DNA of 64,000 bases from Streptomyces albicerus. Its GTDB lineage: Bacteria > Actinomycetota > Actinomycetes > Streptomycetales > Streptomycetaceae. A model generated the notes under the pieces. The model searched no databases, was not told the DNA's origin, and worked only from the letters and a program-made list of their open reading frames with translations. Each line of letters opens with the position of its first letter. The stretch's first letter is position 1. The translations under genes and the position numbers were made by a program. Positions 8,367-18,000 of this stretch are shown one piece after another. The stretch covers positions 78,469-142,468 of the forward strand of contig NZ_VWMY01000017.1 in NCBI RefSeq assembly GCF_008905045.1, written 5' to 3'.

Positions 8367-8672
8367 ATGAAGTTCGTGCAGATCATCGACTTCGAGACCG
8401 AGCGCATGGACGAGATGCGGGAACTGATCCAGGAGGCCGAGAAGCGCGCCGCCGGCCGCAGCGGCGGCGGCCCCACGCACCGCATGGTCCTGCAGGACCG
8501 GAACAGGTCCGATCGCTACCTCGTCGTCATCGAGTTCGAGTCGTACGAGGACGCCATGCGCAACAGCAATGACCCCGAGACGACCAAGATGGCGGAGAAG
8601 CTGGCCGCGCTGTGTACCAGGCCGCCGTCGTTCACCGACTGCGACGTACGCGAGATGAGCGAGCTCAAGTAG
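8367..8672 (+). CDS. Small ABM/ferredoxin-like fold protein of unknown function
   Basis: The 101-residue protein starts MKFVQIIDFETERMDEM and contains DRYLVVIEFESYEDAMRNS, a pattern of beta strand, helix, and aromatic-rich strand seen in dimeric alpha/beta-barrel (antibiotic biosynthesis monooxygenase-like) proteins. No catalytic residue can be assigned, so an enzyme activity should not be assumed. A GTG lies in frame at 8355, but the ATG at 8367 has GTGGAGG 6 nt upstream and matches the natural first strand. It is transcribed after the terC terminator, so it probably has its own promoter; the gap to the next gene is 105 nt. Confidence 0.75.
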   Translation: MKFVQIIDFETERMDEMRELIQEAEKRAAGRSGGGPTHRMVLQDRNRSDRYLVVIEFESYEDAMRNSNDPETTKMAEKLAALCTRPPSFTDCDVREMSELK

Positions 8673-8777
8673 GGCTTCGGCGCCCGCAACGGCCGAAGCC
8701 GGCCCGGTCGACGCCGTCCCCCGAGGGCCCCGTGCCACCGGAGTGCGGAGCCCGCACGGGCCTGCGACGATCGCTGC

Positions 8778-9878
8778 ATGATCGTTCGGCTCCGGTCACC
8801 CGTCGTGCGGTGGACGGCCGTCGTGCCCGCGATCGCGGTCGTCCTGCTGGCCTTCACCTGGGGCCGCGATCTGCCCGGCGTCGTCGTCGCCCTGGTGACG
8901 CTGGTGCTCGCCGGGGCCGTGCTGGCCGCTGTCCACCACGCCGAGGTGGTCGCGCACCGGGTCGGTGAACCCTTCGGCTCGCTGGTCCTCGCCGTCGCCG
9001 TCACGATCATCGAGGTCGCACTGATCGTCACTCTCATGGCGGACGGCGGCGACAAGGGCTCCACGCTCGCCCGTGACACCGTCTTCGCCGCCGTGATGAT
9101 CACCTGCAACGGCATCGTCGGCCTGAGCCTCCTCGTCGCCTCCCTCCGTCACGGCCTCGCCGTCTTCAACGCGGAGGGCACCGGCGCCGCCCTCGCGACG
9201 GTCGCGACCCTGGCCACGCTCAGCCTGGTACTGCCGACCTTCACCACCAGCAAACCGGGCCCCGAGTTCTCCACGGCCCAGCTCGCCTTCGCCGCCGTCT
9301 CCTCGCTCGTCCTGTACGGGCTGTTCGTGGCCACCCAGACCGTGCGGCACCGCGACTACTTCCTGCCGATCACCCGGCAGGGCGAGGTGATCGACGCGGA
9401 CGACCACGCCGACGCCCCCTCCTCCAGGAGCGCGGCGATCAGCCTGGGCCTCCTCGGCCTGGCCCTCGTCGGCGTGGTCGGCCTCGCCAAGGGGGTGTCG
9501 CCCACCATCGAGTCCGGGGTGGAGGCGGCCGGGATGCCGCACTCCGTGGTCGGCGTGGTCATCGCCCTGCTCGTCCTGCTCCCCGAGAGCATCGCCGCGC
9601 TGCGCTCGGCCCGCCGCGACCGGGTGCAGACCAGCCTCAACCTCGCCCTCGGCTCGGCGATGGCCAGCATCGGCCTGACCATCCCCGCCGTGGCCGTCGC
9701 GTCCATCTGGCTCTCCGGCCCGCTCGTGCTCGGCCTCGGCGCAACCCACATGGTGCTGCTCGCGCTGACCGTGGTGGTCAGCTCCCTCACAGTGGTCCCC
9801 GGCCGGGCGACCCCGCTTCAGGGCGGTGTTCATCTGGTGCTGTTCGCGGCGTACTTGGAGCTGGCGATCAACCCTTAG
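8778..9878 (+). CDS. ChaA-type calcium/sodium:proton antiporter
   Basis: The 366-residue protein has about 11 membrane helices and the two inverted CaCA motifs: GEPFGSLVLAVAVTIIEVALIV with TCNGIVGLSLL in the first half and VIALLVLLPESIAALRSARRDRVQTSLNLALGSAMASIGLTIP in the second, read as separate segments. The paired acidic residues (Glu in IIEVAL, Glu in LPESIA) are the ion-coordinating pair of this exchanger superfamily. It should export Ca2+, Na+ or K+ in exchange for protons. It sits in a metal and stress neighbourhood next to terC. The ATG at 8778 has only a weak upstream purine stretch. It converges on the MFS gene. Confidence 0.88.
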   Translation: MIVRLRSPVVRWTAVVPAIAVVLLAFTWGRDLPGVVVALVTLVLAGAVLAAVHHAEVVAHRVGEPFGSLVLAVAVTIIEVALIVTLMADGGDKGSTLARDTVFAAVMITCNGIVGLSLLVASLRHGLAVFNAEGTGAALATVATLATLSLVLPTFTTSKPGPEFSTAQLAFAAVSSLVLYGLFVATQTVRHRDYFLPITRQGEVIDADDHADAPSSRSAAISLGLLGLALVGVVGLAKGVSPTIESGVEAAGMPHSVVGVVIALLVLLPESIAALRSARRDRVQTSLNLALGSAMASIGLTIPAVAVASIWLSGPLVLGLGATHMVLLALTVVVSSLTVVPGRATPLQGGVHLVLFAAYLELAINP

Positions 9879-9950
9879 GAGACACGCATTTCTGTACCAG
9901 TCCACTCCGTGGCCGACGCACTGTTGCAGCCCTCGCACTCCACAGGGCCC

Positions 9951-9978
9951 GCGTAAACGCTTACGCAAGCGTTTACGC
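9951..9978. promoter_or_regulatory. Inverted repeat built from two 12-bp LacI-operator-like units
   Basis: GCGTAAACGCTT and AAGCGTTTACGC are perfect 12-bp arms around ACGC. The same bases can be read as two adjacent 12-mers, GTAAACGCTTAC (9953-9964) and GCAAGCGTTTAC (9965-9976), which also occur in the array upstream of the LacI gene at 21849-21884. It lies between two convergent stop codons, so it may simply be a bidirectional terminator, but no T run follows. Confidence 0.6.
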
Positions 9979-10016
9979 CCGCCCCTCGCCCCACCTCACC
10001 TCGTGGCCGACTCCGT

Positions 10017-11321
10017 TCACCCCGGGGCCGGCTCTGTCGCCACCACCCCCACCGGCCGTGTCTCCGGCAGTAGCGCGAAGCACCCCAGGCTCAGCAGCGC
10101 GATGCCCGTCAGATACGCGGCCACGCCCCAGGGGACCCGCCCGCTCTGCTCGGCGACCGCCGTCGCCACGATCGGGGTGAGCGCGCCCCCGAGCACGCCG
10201 CCCAGGTTGTAGCCCACCGCGGCACCCGTGCAGCGCACCCGCGGCTCGTACAGCTCCGGCAGATACGCGGCGATCACGGCGAACATCGTGACGAACGCGA
10301 TCAGCGCCACCAGGAAGCCGAGGAACATCAGCAGGGGCTCGCCCGTCGACAGCAGCGCGATCATCGGGAACATCCACAGTGCGCTGGCCGCGCAGCCCGC
10401 CAGACACAGCGGCCGACGTCCGTAGCGGTCGCTTAGGACCGCCGCCAGAGGAGTCAGCGCGCCCTTCACCACGACGGCCGCCATGATGCAGGCCAGCATG
10501 ACGGTGCGGCTCACCCCGAGCCGCTCGGTCGCGTAGGCGAGGGACCAGGTCGTCACGGCGTAGAACACCGCGTATCCGATCGCGAGCGCCCCGGCCGTCA
10601 GCAGCACGAGCCGCCAGTGGTCGCGCACCACCTCGGCGAGCGGCACGCGCGCGTGCTCCCGCAGTTCGAGGAACTGCGGGCTCTCCGTGAGGGAGGAACG
10701 CAGCCACAGTCCGGCCGCCGCGAGTACGCCCGCCGCCCAGAACGGCACCCGCCATCCCCAGCTCGCGAACTGCGCGTCGGAGAGCGTCGCCGACAGCACC
10801 AGCATTACGCCGTTGGCGAGGACGAACCCCAGCGCGGGCCCGATCTGCGGGAAGCTCGACCACAGCCCGCGCCGACCGGCCGGCGCGTGCTCCGCGGTCA
10901 GCAGCACCGCACCGCCCCACTCCCCGCCGAGCCCGAGCCCCTGCAGAAAACGCAGCACAAGGAGCAGTACGGGAGCGGCCGTACCGATGGAGTCGTACGT
11001 CGGTACGCAGCCGACCGCGACGGTCGCGGCGCCGGTCAGCATCAAGGAGACGACGAGCACGGGCCGCCGTCCGTGCCGGTCCCCGATGTGCCCGAACAGG
11101 ACCGAGCCCAGTGGCCGCGCCACGAACCCGACCCCGAAGGTCCCGAAGGCCGCCAGCGTCCCCGCCACCGGTGAGAACGTGGGGAAGAACAGAGGGCCCA
11201 GGACGAGCGCGGCGGCTGTCCCGTAGACGAAGAAGTCGTAGAACTCGATGGCCGTCCCGGCGAGCGAGGCGGCCGCGAGCCGCAGCATGGAAGGGGCCTT
11301 TACTGTGCGTGCACGGTGCAT
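10017..11321 (-). CDS. MFS transporter, metabolite:H+ symporter (MHS) type
   Basis: The 434-residue product has 12 predicted helices. SLAGTAIEFYDFFVYGTAAALV at the first helix, FGHIGDRHGRRPVL between helices 2 and 3, and LRFLQGLGLGGEWGGAVLL at helix 4 are hallmarks of the MHS subfamily (ShiA, KgtP, ProP), which takes up organic acids, shikimate, betaine or similar solutes with protons. The substrate cannot be inferred; aroQ two genes away makes shikimate-like compounds a weak possibility. Two starts are possible, ATG at 11321 and ATG at 11288; neither has a strong ribosome binding site and the later one begins right at the first helix. It converges with the antiporter gene. Confidence 0.88.
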   Translation of the reverse strand: MHRARTVKAPSMLRLAAASLAGTAIEFYDFFVYGTAAALVLGPLFFPTFSPVAGTLAAFGTFGVGFVARPLGSVLFGHIGDRHGRRPVLVVSLMLTGAATVAVGCVPTYDSIGTAAPVLLLVLRFLQGLGLGGEWGGAVLLTAEHAPAGRRGLWSSFPQIGPALGFVLANGVMLVLSATLSDAQFASWGWRVPFWAAGVLAAAGLWLRSSLTESPQFLELREHARVPLAEVVRDHWRLVLLTAGALAIGYAVFYAVTTWSLAYATERLGVSRTVMLACIMAAVVVKGALTPLAAVLSDRYGRRPLCLAGCAASALWMFPMIALLSTGEPLLMFLGFLVALIAFVTMFAVIAAYLPELYEPRVRCTGAAVGYNLGGVLGGALTPIVATAVAEQSGRVPWGVAAYLTGIALLSLGCFALLPETRPVGVVATEPAPG

Positions 11322-11381
11322 GCCGCGTCAACTACCCACGGTCACCGCGGGTTACGGGGGCGCGCGGGCGCCCGGTCGTCC

Positions 11382-12425
11382 TCAGTACGTCACCGTGATG
11401 CGCCGGGCAGGACCGTCGACCCGAATCACGCCTCCATAGGGGAGGACGATTTGCGGGTCGGTGTGCCCGAGGTCCACATCGAAGACGATCGTGGTGTCGG
11501 GGGCATACGCCCGCATGGCGCGCAGCACGGCCTCACGCTGGTCCGCGGCGTAACGGGCACCCTCTTCAGGGCTGTTGGGGCGCTCGAAGAACCAGGTCTT
11601 GGCACGGCCCATCAGGAGCGCGGAGAAGCGCTGGAGCAGCCCGCGCTCGCCCATGCTCCGCAGGATGCGGAAGACTTCCTCACTGCTCGGCATCTCCTCC
11701 GAGGTCTCCAGGAAGAGTACGCCGCCGTCGTGGACGGAGTCGTCCGGGATCTCACGGTCGGCCATCAGCAGCCAGGCCACAATCTCCAGGCAGCCGCCCC
11801 AACTGCGGCCCTCCACCGCCCGGTCGGGGTTGACCCAGGTCCACCCGGTGCCGGGCCGGGTCTCCGGTTCCGACTCGAAGGTCGCCGGGTCCGCCCACTC
11901 GCGGTCGACGTCGCGCCATCGCTCGGCCGGACGCAGTTCGTACTCGCCCGAGGTGAAGAGAGCCGCTCGCACGGATTCGGCGGTCAGCGGGTCCATGGCG
12001 CCGGGGCGGCCCAACTCGGTCATCACGCTCGCACCGTGGTAGCCGACGATTCCGCTGTTCGACAGGTAGGCGAGGAGGTTCGTATTGTCGCTGAACCCGA
12101 AGAACGGCTTCGGGTTGGCGCGGATCAACTCCCTGTCCAGGTACGGCAGTACGGTGATCTGGTCGTCGCCGCCGATCGACGCGATGACCGCCTTGATGTC
12201 CGGGTCCGCGAACGCGGCGTGGATGTCGTCGGCCCGCTCCTGAGGCGTCGAGCCCATCTTCCGGGTCGCCGGATACTCGACCGGTTCGAGGCCGTACTCC
12301 TTGCGCAGCCGCTCCAGGCCCAGCTCGTACGGGAGCGGAAGGAGTCCCGGCAGCGCGGTGGACGGCGAGACCACGGCTATCCGGTCGCCGGGTACGGGTT
12401 TGGGCGGATACGCGGGCGTCGTCAT
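11382..12425 (-). CDS. S66 family peptidase, LD-carboxypeptidase / MccF-like
   Basis: Peptidase family S66 cleaves L-D bonds in muropeptides (LdcA) or detoxifies microcin C-like peptide-nucleotides (MccF). The 347-residue protein shows ASIGGDDQITVLPYLD, the nucleophile motif GFSDNTNLLAYL (Ser112) and a late GHTDPQ (His321), consistent with the Ser-Glu-His triad; GGCLEIVAWLL fits the MccF branch better than short LdcA proteins. There is no signal peptide, so it acts in the cytoplasm, in cell-wall recycling or self-immunity. The ATG at 12425 is preceded on its strand by CTCCTGGC-poor sequence and a weak GGAGG-like stretch. It is separated from aroQ by a divergent 102-nt gap. Confidence 0.88.
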   Translation of the reverse strand: MTTPAYPPKPVPGDRIAVVSPSTALPGLLPLPYELGLERLRKEYGLEPVEYPATRKMGSTPQERADDIHAAFADPDIKAVIASIGGDDQITVLPYLDRELIRANPKPFFGFSDNTNLLAYLSNSGIVGYHGASVMTELGRPGAMDPLTAESVRAALFTSGEYELRPAERWRDVDREWADPATFESEPETRPGTGWTWVNPDRAVEGRSWGGCLEIVAWLLMADREIPDDSVHDGGVLFLETSEEMPSSEEVFRILRSMGERGLLQRFSALLMGRAKTWFFERPNSPEEGARYAADQREAVLRAMRAYAPDTTIVFDVDLGHTDPQIVLPYGGVIRVDGPARRITVTY

Positions 12426-12527
12426 GCCAGGAGGGTAGAGGCCGTCCCGGTGTCAGCGCACCGTGATAAACCGGGTCTGAGCAGCGGTCCTGAACGGGCC
12501 GACGCAGCCGACCGGACCGGAGGAACC

Positions 12528-13001
12528 GTGCCCCGCACCCTCGCCAACGCCCCGATCATGATTCTCAACGGCCCCAACCTGAACCTCCTGGGGCAGCGCC
12601 AGCCGGAGATCTACGGCTCCGACACCCTCGCCGACGTCGAGGCGATGTGCGCCAAGGCGGCGGCCGCGCACGGCGGCACGGTGGACTTCCGCCAGTCCAA
12701 CCACGAGGGCGAGCTGGTCGACTGGATCCACGAGGCACGCCTCAACCACTCAGGGATCGTGATCAACCCGGGTGCCTACTCGCACACCTCCGTCGCGATC
12801 CTGGACGCGCTCAACACCTGCGACGGCCTGCCGGTGTTGGAGGTCCACATCTCCAACATCCACAAGCGGGAGGAGTTCCGGCACCACTCGTACGTCTCGC
12901 TCCGCGCCGACGGCGTGATCGCGGGCTGCGGTGTGCAGGGATATGTGTTCGGGGTGGAGCGGGTCGCGGCGCTCGCGGGCACGGGGCAGGCGGAGGCCTG
13001 A
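12528..13001 (+). CDS. aroQ: Type II 3-dehydroquinate dehydratase
   Basis: AroQ dehydrates 3-dehydroquinate to 3-dehydroshikimate in the shikimate pathway (or catabolic quinate use). The 157-residue size fits the dodecameric type II enzyme. The motif ILNGPNLNLLGQRQPEIYG carries the catalytic Tyr and the flexible-loop Arg; VINPGAYSHTSVAI and EVHISNIHKREEFRHHS hold the substrate-binding Asn, His and Arg. I chose the GTG at 12528 because CCGGAGGAAC precedes it at the right spacing. No other aro gene is adjacent. Streptomycetes can have more than one AroQ paralogue, so whether this is the main biosynthetic one is not certain. Confidence 0.93.
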   Translation: MPRTLANAPIMILNGPNLNLLGQRQPEIYGSDTLADVEAMCAKAAAAHGGTVDFRQSNHEGELVDWIHEARLNHSGIVINPGAYSHTSVAILDALNTCDGLPVLEVHISNIHKREEFRHHSYVSLRADGVIAGCGVQGYVFGVERVAALAGTGQAEA

Positions 13002-13321
13002 CAGCCGATCCGAGTACTCGGCCGCCTTCGTGAGGCGCCGACAGCGCGCCATGTGTGCCGGGGCCGGGAGCGGCGGCCGGGGCGGTGGCCGCCGGACGTC
13101 GGCCACCGCTGCCAGGGCGGGGCCGCCGACCGAGGGCGGGGATCGAAAGGCCGGCGGCCCGTCCGCTCAGGAGCCGTCATCCTGTGCGGGACCGCATCCA
13201 GTTGACCGCGCGCCCCCCATGCGCCGGGAGCGCGCGCGGGGCATGGGCGCGTGCGCTCGGTTCACACGGGGCGCGCGACGGCGCGCGCGGTCGCTGATCC
13301 CGCACACGAGATCGGACGCCT

Positions 13322-13408
13322 CACCAACACCCGCCGGGCGTCGAGCGGTTCGCCAACTCCCGCCCGGCGTCAGGCGGTTCGCCGACTCGCTTCCGGCGCC
13401 GGCCGGTT
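13322..13408. repeat. Three tandem 29-nt repeats in the 406-nt gap after aroQ
   Basis: Units 13322-13350, 13351-13379 and 13380-13408 align as YRCCRACWC, a GC-rich centre, then CGGTT or CCGGTT ends; the third abuts the stop codon of the MBL-fold gene. The first and second units differ at about 6 of 29 positions. The rest of the gap (13002-13321) is GC-rich with no ORF, promoter or strong hairpin I can support. Confidence 0.65.
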
Positions 13409-14064
13409 CACCAGCCCCGCGCGTGCCACTCCGGCAGATGCGGCCGCTCCGCGCCCAGCGTCGTGTCGTTGCCGTGTCCCGGGTAGACCCAGGTCTCGTC
13501 CGGCAGTACGCCGAAGATCTTCGTCTCGACATCGTGGATCAGACTGGCGAACGCCTTCGGATCCTTACGTGTGTTGCCCACACCGCCCGGGAAGAGGCAG
13601 TCACCCGTGAACACATGAGGGTGCCCGTGCGGGTCGTCGTAGACCAGAGCGATCGAGCCGGGCGTGTGCCCCACCAGATGGCGCGCGGTCAGCTCCACGC
13701 GCCCCACCCGGATCGTGTCGCCGTCGTCGACCGGGACATCGGTGGGTACGGGAATGCCCCCGGCGTCGTCACGCCCCGCGTACGTACGCGCGCCCGTGGC
13801 CGCCACGACCTCCGCGAGCGCCTGCCAGTGGTCGCCGTGCTGATGCGTGGTGACCACGGACGCGATGCCGTCGTCACCGATCAGCGTGAGCAGCGTGCCG
13901 GCGTCGTTGGCCGCGTCGATCAGCAGCTGCTCGTCCGTGGCCCGGCAGCGCAGCAGATAGGCGTTGTTGTCCATCGGGCCGACCGCGACCTTGGAGATCA
14001 TCAGGTCCCGCAGCTCATGCACATCCGCAGCGCCGCCGACCTTCACCGCTCCGCTGTACGTCAT
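13408..14064 (-). CDS. MBL-fold metallo-hydrolase, glyoxalase II-like
   Basis: The 218-residue protein carries THQHGDHW (the HxHxDH dinuclear metal motif), GHTPGSIALVY, FTGDCLFPGG and VYPGHGNDTT, in the order and spacing of the glyoxalase II branch of the metallo-beta-lactamase fold. MDNNAYLL near the N-terminus is also typical of that branch. In actinobacteria such proteins may hydrolyse mycothiol thioesters in place of glutathione thioesters; that is inference. It is cytoplasmic. It follows, on the same strand, a mycothiol-dependent isomerase-like gene after 10 nt, so the two are probably co-transcribed and may share a thiol-detoxification role. Confidence 0.9.
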   Translation of the reverse strand: MTYSGAVKVGGAADVHELRDLMISKVAVGPMDNNAYLLRCRATDEQLLIDAANDAGTLLTLIGDDGIASVVTTHQHGDHWQALAEVVAATGARTYAGRDDAGGIPVPTDVPVDDGDTIRVGRVELTARHLVGHTPGSIALVYDDPHGHPHVFTGDCLFPGGVGNTRKDPKAFASLIHDVETKIFGVLPDETWVYPGHGNDTTLGAERPHLPEWHARGW

Positions 14065-14074
14065 GTCGCTCAGC

Positions 14075-14797
14075 CTATAGCGGGGGGAGGGCGGGAAGCA
14101 GGCCGCCGTCGACGCGCAGCGTGGTCCCGTCGCGGCGGCCCGCGAGCCAGCCGAGCAGGTCGGGCGCGGGGCCGCTCACGGTCACCTCGCGGTGACCTTC
14201 GGCGCCTGCCGCTCCTTCCGGACCGCCGCCTCCGGAGTCGCGCCCCGTGCTCCACGCGCGCGTGCCGTCCGTGACGCGCGTGTGCGGCACCTCGGGGTGC
14301 CCGTGGAAGCGGGCCGCGAGGAAGGCGATCTCCCGCTCCACGAACTCCTCCGGCAGGTCCTCCAGCTCGTATCCGATCCCCAGATCCACGTGATGCAGCT
14401 CGACCTCGACCCACCGCCGGAAGGGCACCCGGGACGCGGTATCCGTGACTCCGTTGCGCAGCTCCACCGTGCGGGACCAGTCCGCGGGCGCGGCCCCGGC
14501 CTCCTGGAAGCGGGCGGCGCTTTCGCGCAGGTCGGTGAGCTGCGTCTCCAGGGGCCTGGGGGCGTCCCGCTCGATGTCGGTGTCCCGGGCGTCTCCGGAG
14601 ACGTACATCGGGCGCCCTTCGAGGACGTTCACGAGAGCGTCCGCGTTGCGGGCGAGGTGGGCGAGGACATGGCCGCGGCTCCAGCCGGGCAGTCGTGACG
14701 GCTCGGCCACAGATTGGTTGTCCAGTTTGGCGACTGCGGTGAGCAGCCGCTCGGTCGCGTCACGTACAGACGCCAGGTCGCGCACATGATCGTTCAT
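14075..14797 (-). CDS. Maleylpyruvate isomerase / DinB-fold mycothiol-dependent protein
   Basis: The 240-residue protein begins MNDHVRDLASVRDATERLL and contains RLPGWSRGHVLAHLARNADAL and WVEVELHHVDLGIGY, the three-His metal site of the mycothiol-dependent maleylpyruvate isomerase N-terminal (DinB-like) family. A second, C-terminal domain (about 180-240: VSGPAPDLLGWLAGR) matches the usual MDMPI C-terminal region. It might isomerise maleylpyruvate in gentisate breakdown or act in another mycothiol-linked reaction; no gentisate genes are nearby. The ATG at 14797 was preferred over longer upstream readings because it begins the conserved helix. Its 5' region is shared divergently with the uvrA promoter. 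Confidence 0.85.
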   Translation of the reverse strand: MNDHVRDLASVRDATERLLTAVAKLDNQSVAEPSRLPGWSRGHVLAHLARNADALVNVLEGRPMYVSGDARDTDIERDAPRPLETQLTDLRESAARFQEAGAAPADWSRTVELRNGVTDTASRVPFRRWVEVELHHVDLGIGYELEDLPEEFVEREIAFLAARFHGHPEVPHTRVTDGTRAWSTGRDSGGGGPEGAAGAEGHREVTVSGPAPDLLGWLAGRRDGTTLRVDGGLLPALPPL

Positions 14798-14942
14798 GGG
14801 TCCGACGATAGCGGCGCCACACGTACGGGTGAAGGTGGCGGACCACCCCCGCAAATCGAATGCGCGTGCTATATGGTCAGGTGCGGCGTCAGGCATTCTT
14901 GGGGGTCCGGGATTGTTACCAACAAGGGAAACCAGACCGGCG

Positions 14943-14965
14943 CTGTCAGTGGCTCCCCCTAGTCT
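14943..14965 (+). promoter_or_regulatory. RecA-NDp/PafBC-type DNA-damage promoter of uvrA
   Basis: CTGTCAGTGG at 14943-14952, 7 nt, TAGTCT at 14960-14965. The decamer is identical to that upstream of the TerD gene and the gap equals that of uvrB and uvrC. Transcription should begin near 14972, giving a leader of about 50 nt. Confidence 0.75.
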
Positions 14966-15020
14966 GAAAAAGACGGGGGCCTCGCCCCTGTCACTTCTCT
15001 CAAGAAAGGTGCGGACCGGC

Positions 15021-18000
15021 GTGGCCGACCGTCTCATCGTCCGTGGAGCGCGCGAGCACAATCTAAAGAATGTCTCGCTCGACCTCCCGCGCGACTCGCT
15101 CATCGTTTTCACGGGCCTGTCGGGGTCGGGCAAGTCCTCGCTGGCCTTCGACACGATCTTCGCCGAAGGACAGCGGCGCTACGTGGAGTCGCTCTCCTCG
15201 TACGCCCGGCAGTTCCTCGGCCAGATGGACAAGCCGGACGTCGACTTCATCGAAGGCCTCTCCCCGGCGGTCTCCATCGACCAGAAGTCGACCTCGCGCA
15301 ATCCGCGCTCGACGGTCGGCACCATCACCGAGGTCTACGACTATCTGCGTCTGCTCTTCGCGCGCATCGGCAAGCCGCACTGCCCCGAGTGCGGCCGCCC
15401 CATCACGCGCCAGTCGCCGCAGGCCATCGTCGACAAGGTCCTGGAGCTGCCGGAGGGGAGCCGCTTCCAGGTCCTGTCGCCGCTGGTGCGCGAGCGCAAG
15501 GGCGAGTTCGTCGACCTCTTCGCCGATCTCCAGACCAAGGGGTACAGCCGGGCCCGGGTCGACGGCGAGACGATCCAGCTCACCGACCCGCCCACGCTGA
15601 AGAAGCAGGAAAAACACACCATCGAGGTGGTCGTCGACCGCCTCACGGTCAAGGAGGGCGCCAAGCGCCGCCTGACCGACTCCGTGGAGACCGCCCTCGG
15701 CCTCTCCGGCGGCATGGTGGTCCTCGACTTCGTCGACCTCCCCGCCGACGACCCCGAGCGCGAGCGCATGTACTCGGAGCACCTGTACTGCGCGTACGAC
15801 GACCTGTCCTTCGAAGAGCTGGAGCCCCGCTCCTTCTCCTTCAACTCGCCCTTCGGCGCCTGTCCGGAGTGCTCGGGTATCGGCACGCGCATGGAGGTCG
15901 ACTCCGAGCTGATCGTCCCGGACGAGGAGAAGTCCCTCGACGAGGGCGCCATCCACCCCTGGTCGCACGGACACACCAAGGACTACTTCGGGCGCCTCAT
16001 CGGAGCCCTCGCGGACGCGTTGGGATTCCGGACCGACATCCCGTTCGCCGGTCTCCCGCAGAGAGCCAGGAAGGCCCTCCTCTACGGGCACAAGACGCAG
16101 ATCGAGGTCCGCTACCGCAACCGCTACGGCAGAGAGCGCGTGTACACCACGCCCTTCGAAGGGGCCGTCCCCTTCGTGAAGCGGCGGCACGGCGAGGCCG
16201 AGAGCGACGCCAGCCGCGAGCGCTTCGAGGGCTACATGCGAGAGGTGCCCTGCCCCACCTGTGAGGGCACCCGCCTCAAGCCGGTCGTCCTCGCGGTCAC
16301 GGTCATGGAGAAGTCGATCGCCGAGGTCTCCGCCATGTCCATCAGCGACTGCGCGGACTTCCTGGGCGAGCTGAGGCTCGACGCACGCGACAAGAAGATC
16401 GCCGAGCGCGTACTGAAGGAGGTCAACGAACGGCTGCGGTTCCTGGTCGACGTCGGCCTGGACTACCTGTCGCTGAACCGCGCGGCGGGCACCCTCTCCG
16501 GCGGCGAGGCCCAGCGCATCCGCCTCGCGACCCAGATCGGATCGGGCCTCGTGGGCGTGCTGTACGTCCTCGACGAGCCCTCCATCGGCCTGCACCAGCG
16601 CGACAACCACCGCCTCATCGAGACCCTGGTCCGGCTGCGGGACATGGGCAACACGCTCATCGTCGTCGAGCACGACGAGGACACCATCAAGACCGCCGAC
16701 TGGATCGTCGACATCGGCCCCGGCGCGGGCGAGCACGGCGGCAAGGTCGTGCACAGTGGCTCCCTGAAGGAGCTGCTCGACAACGACGAGTCGCGGACGG
16801 GTCAGTACCTGTCCGGCAAGAAATCCATCCCGCTGCCCGACATCCGGCGCCCGCGCGACCCGTCCCGGCAGCTCACGGTGCACGGCGCCCGGGAGAACAA
16901 CCTGCAGGACATCGACGTGTCGTTCCCCCTGGGCGTCCTCACGGCCGTCACGGGCGTCTCGGGCTCCGGCAAGTCGACGCTGGTCAACGACATCCTGTAC
17001 ACGCACCTGGCCCGTGAGCTGAACGGCGCCAGGAGCGTCCCCGGCAGGCACACGCGCGTGGACGGCGACGACCTCGTCGACAAGGTCGTGCACGTCGACC
17101 AGTCGCCCATCGGCCGCACCCCCCGGTCGAACCCGGCGACGTACACCGGCGTCTTCGACCATGTTCGCAAGCTGTTCGCCGAGACGACCGAGGCGAAGGT
17201 CCGCGGCTACCAGCCGGGCCGCTTCTCCTTCAATGTCAAGGGCGGCCGCTGCGAGAACTGCTCCGGCGACGGCACGATCAAGATCGAGATGAACTTCCTC
17301 CCGGACGTGTACGTCCCGTGCGAGGTCTGCCACGGAGCGCGCTACAACCGGGAGACCCTGGACGTCCACTACAAGGGCAAGTCCATCGCCGACGTCCTGA
17401 ACATGCCGATCGAGGAAGCCATGCACTTCTTCGAGGCCGTCCCGGCGATCTCCCGCCACCTCAGGACGCTGCACGACGTCGGCCTCGGCTATGTCCGCCT
17501 CGGCCAGGCCGCGACCACCCTGTCCGGTGGCGAGGCCCAGCGGGTGAAGCTCGCCAGCGAGCTTCAGAAGCGGTCCACCGGACGCACGGTCTACGTCCTC
17601 GACGAGCCGACCACCGGCCTGCACTTCGAGGACATCAGCAAGCTCCTCACCGTGCTGTCCGGCCTGGTCGACAAGGGCAACACGGTCATCGTCATCGAGC
17701 ACAACCTCGACGTCATCAAGGTCGCCGACTGGGTCGTCGACATGGGTCCCGAGGGCGGCGCCGGCGGTGGCCTCGTCATCGCTGAGGGCTCGCCCGAGGA
17801 GATCGCCGGGGTTCCGGCCAGCCACACGGGCAAGTTCCTGCGTGAGGTCCTGGGCGCCGAGCGCGTCAGCGACGCCTCGCAGGTGAAGGCCCCGCGCGGG
17901 ACGGTCGCCAAGAAGGCGGTGGCCGCCAAGTCGACGGCGAAGAAGACGGCGACGGCCAGGACCACCACGGCCAAGGCCGCCAACAACTCGGCCACCAAGA

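Noticed and set aside
12450..12475. GTGTCAGCGC followed after 7 nt by TAAACC upstream of aroQ
   Set aside because: It resembles the damage promoter decamer, but the -10 lacks the final T and differs at most positions from TAGGGT/TACGGT.
10017..13001. MFS transporter and aroQ as a shikimate or quinate utilisation cluster
   Set aside because: They are on opposite strands with an unrelated peptidase gene between them; proximity is the only support.
13002..13321. Possible small gene in the gap after aroQ
   Set aside because: Open frames there lack a ribosome binding site and consist of Arg/Pro/Gly low-complexity sequence expected from GC-rich DNA.
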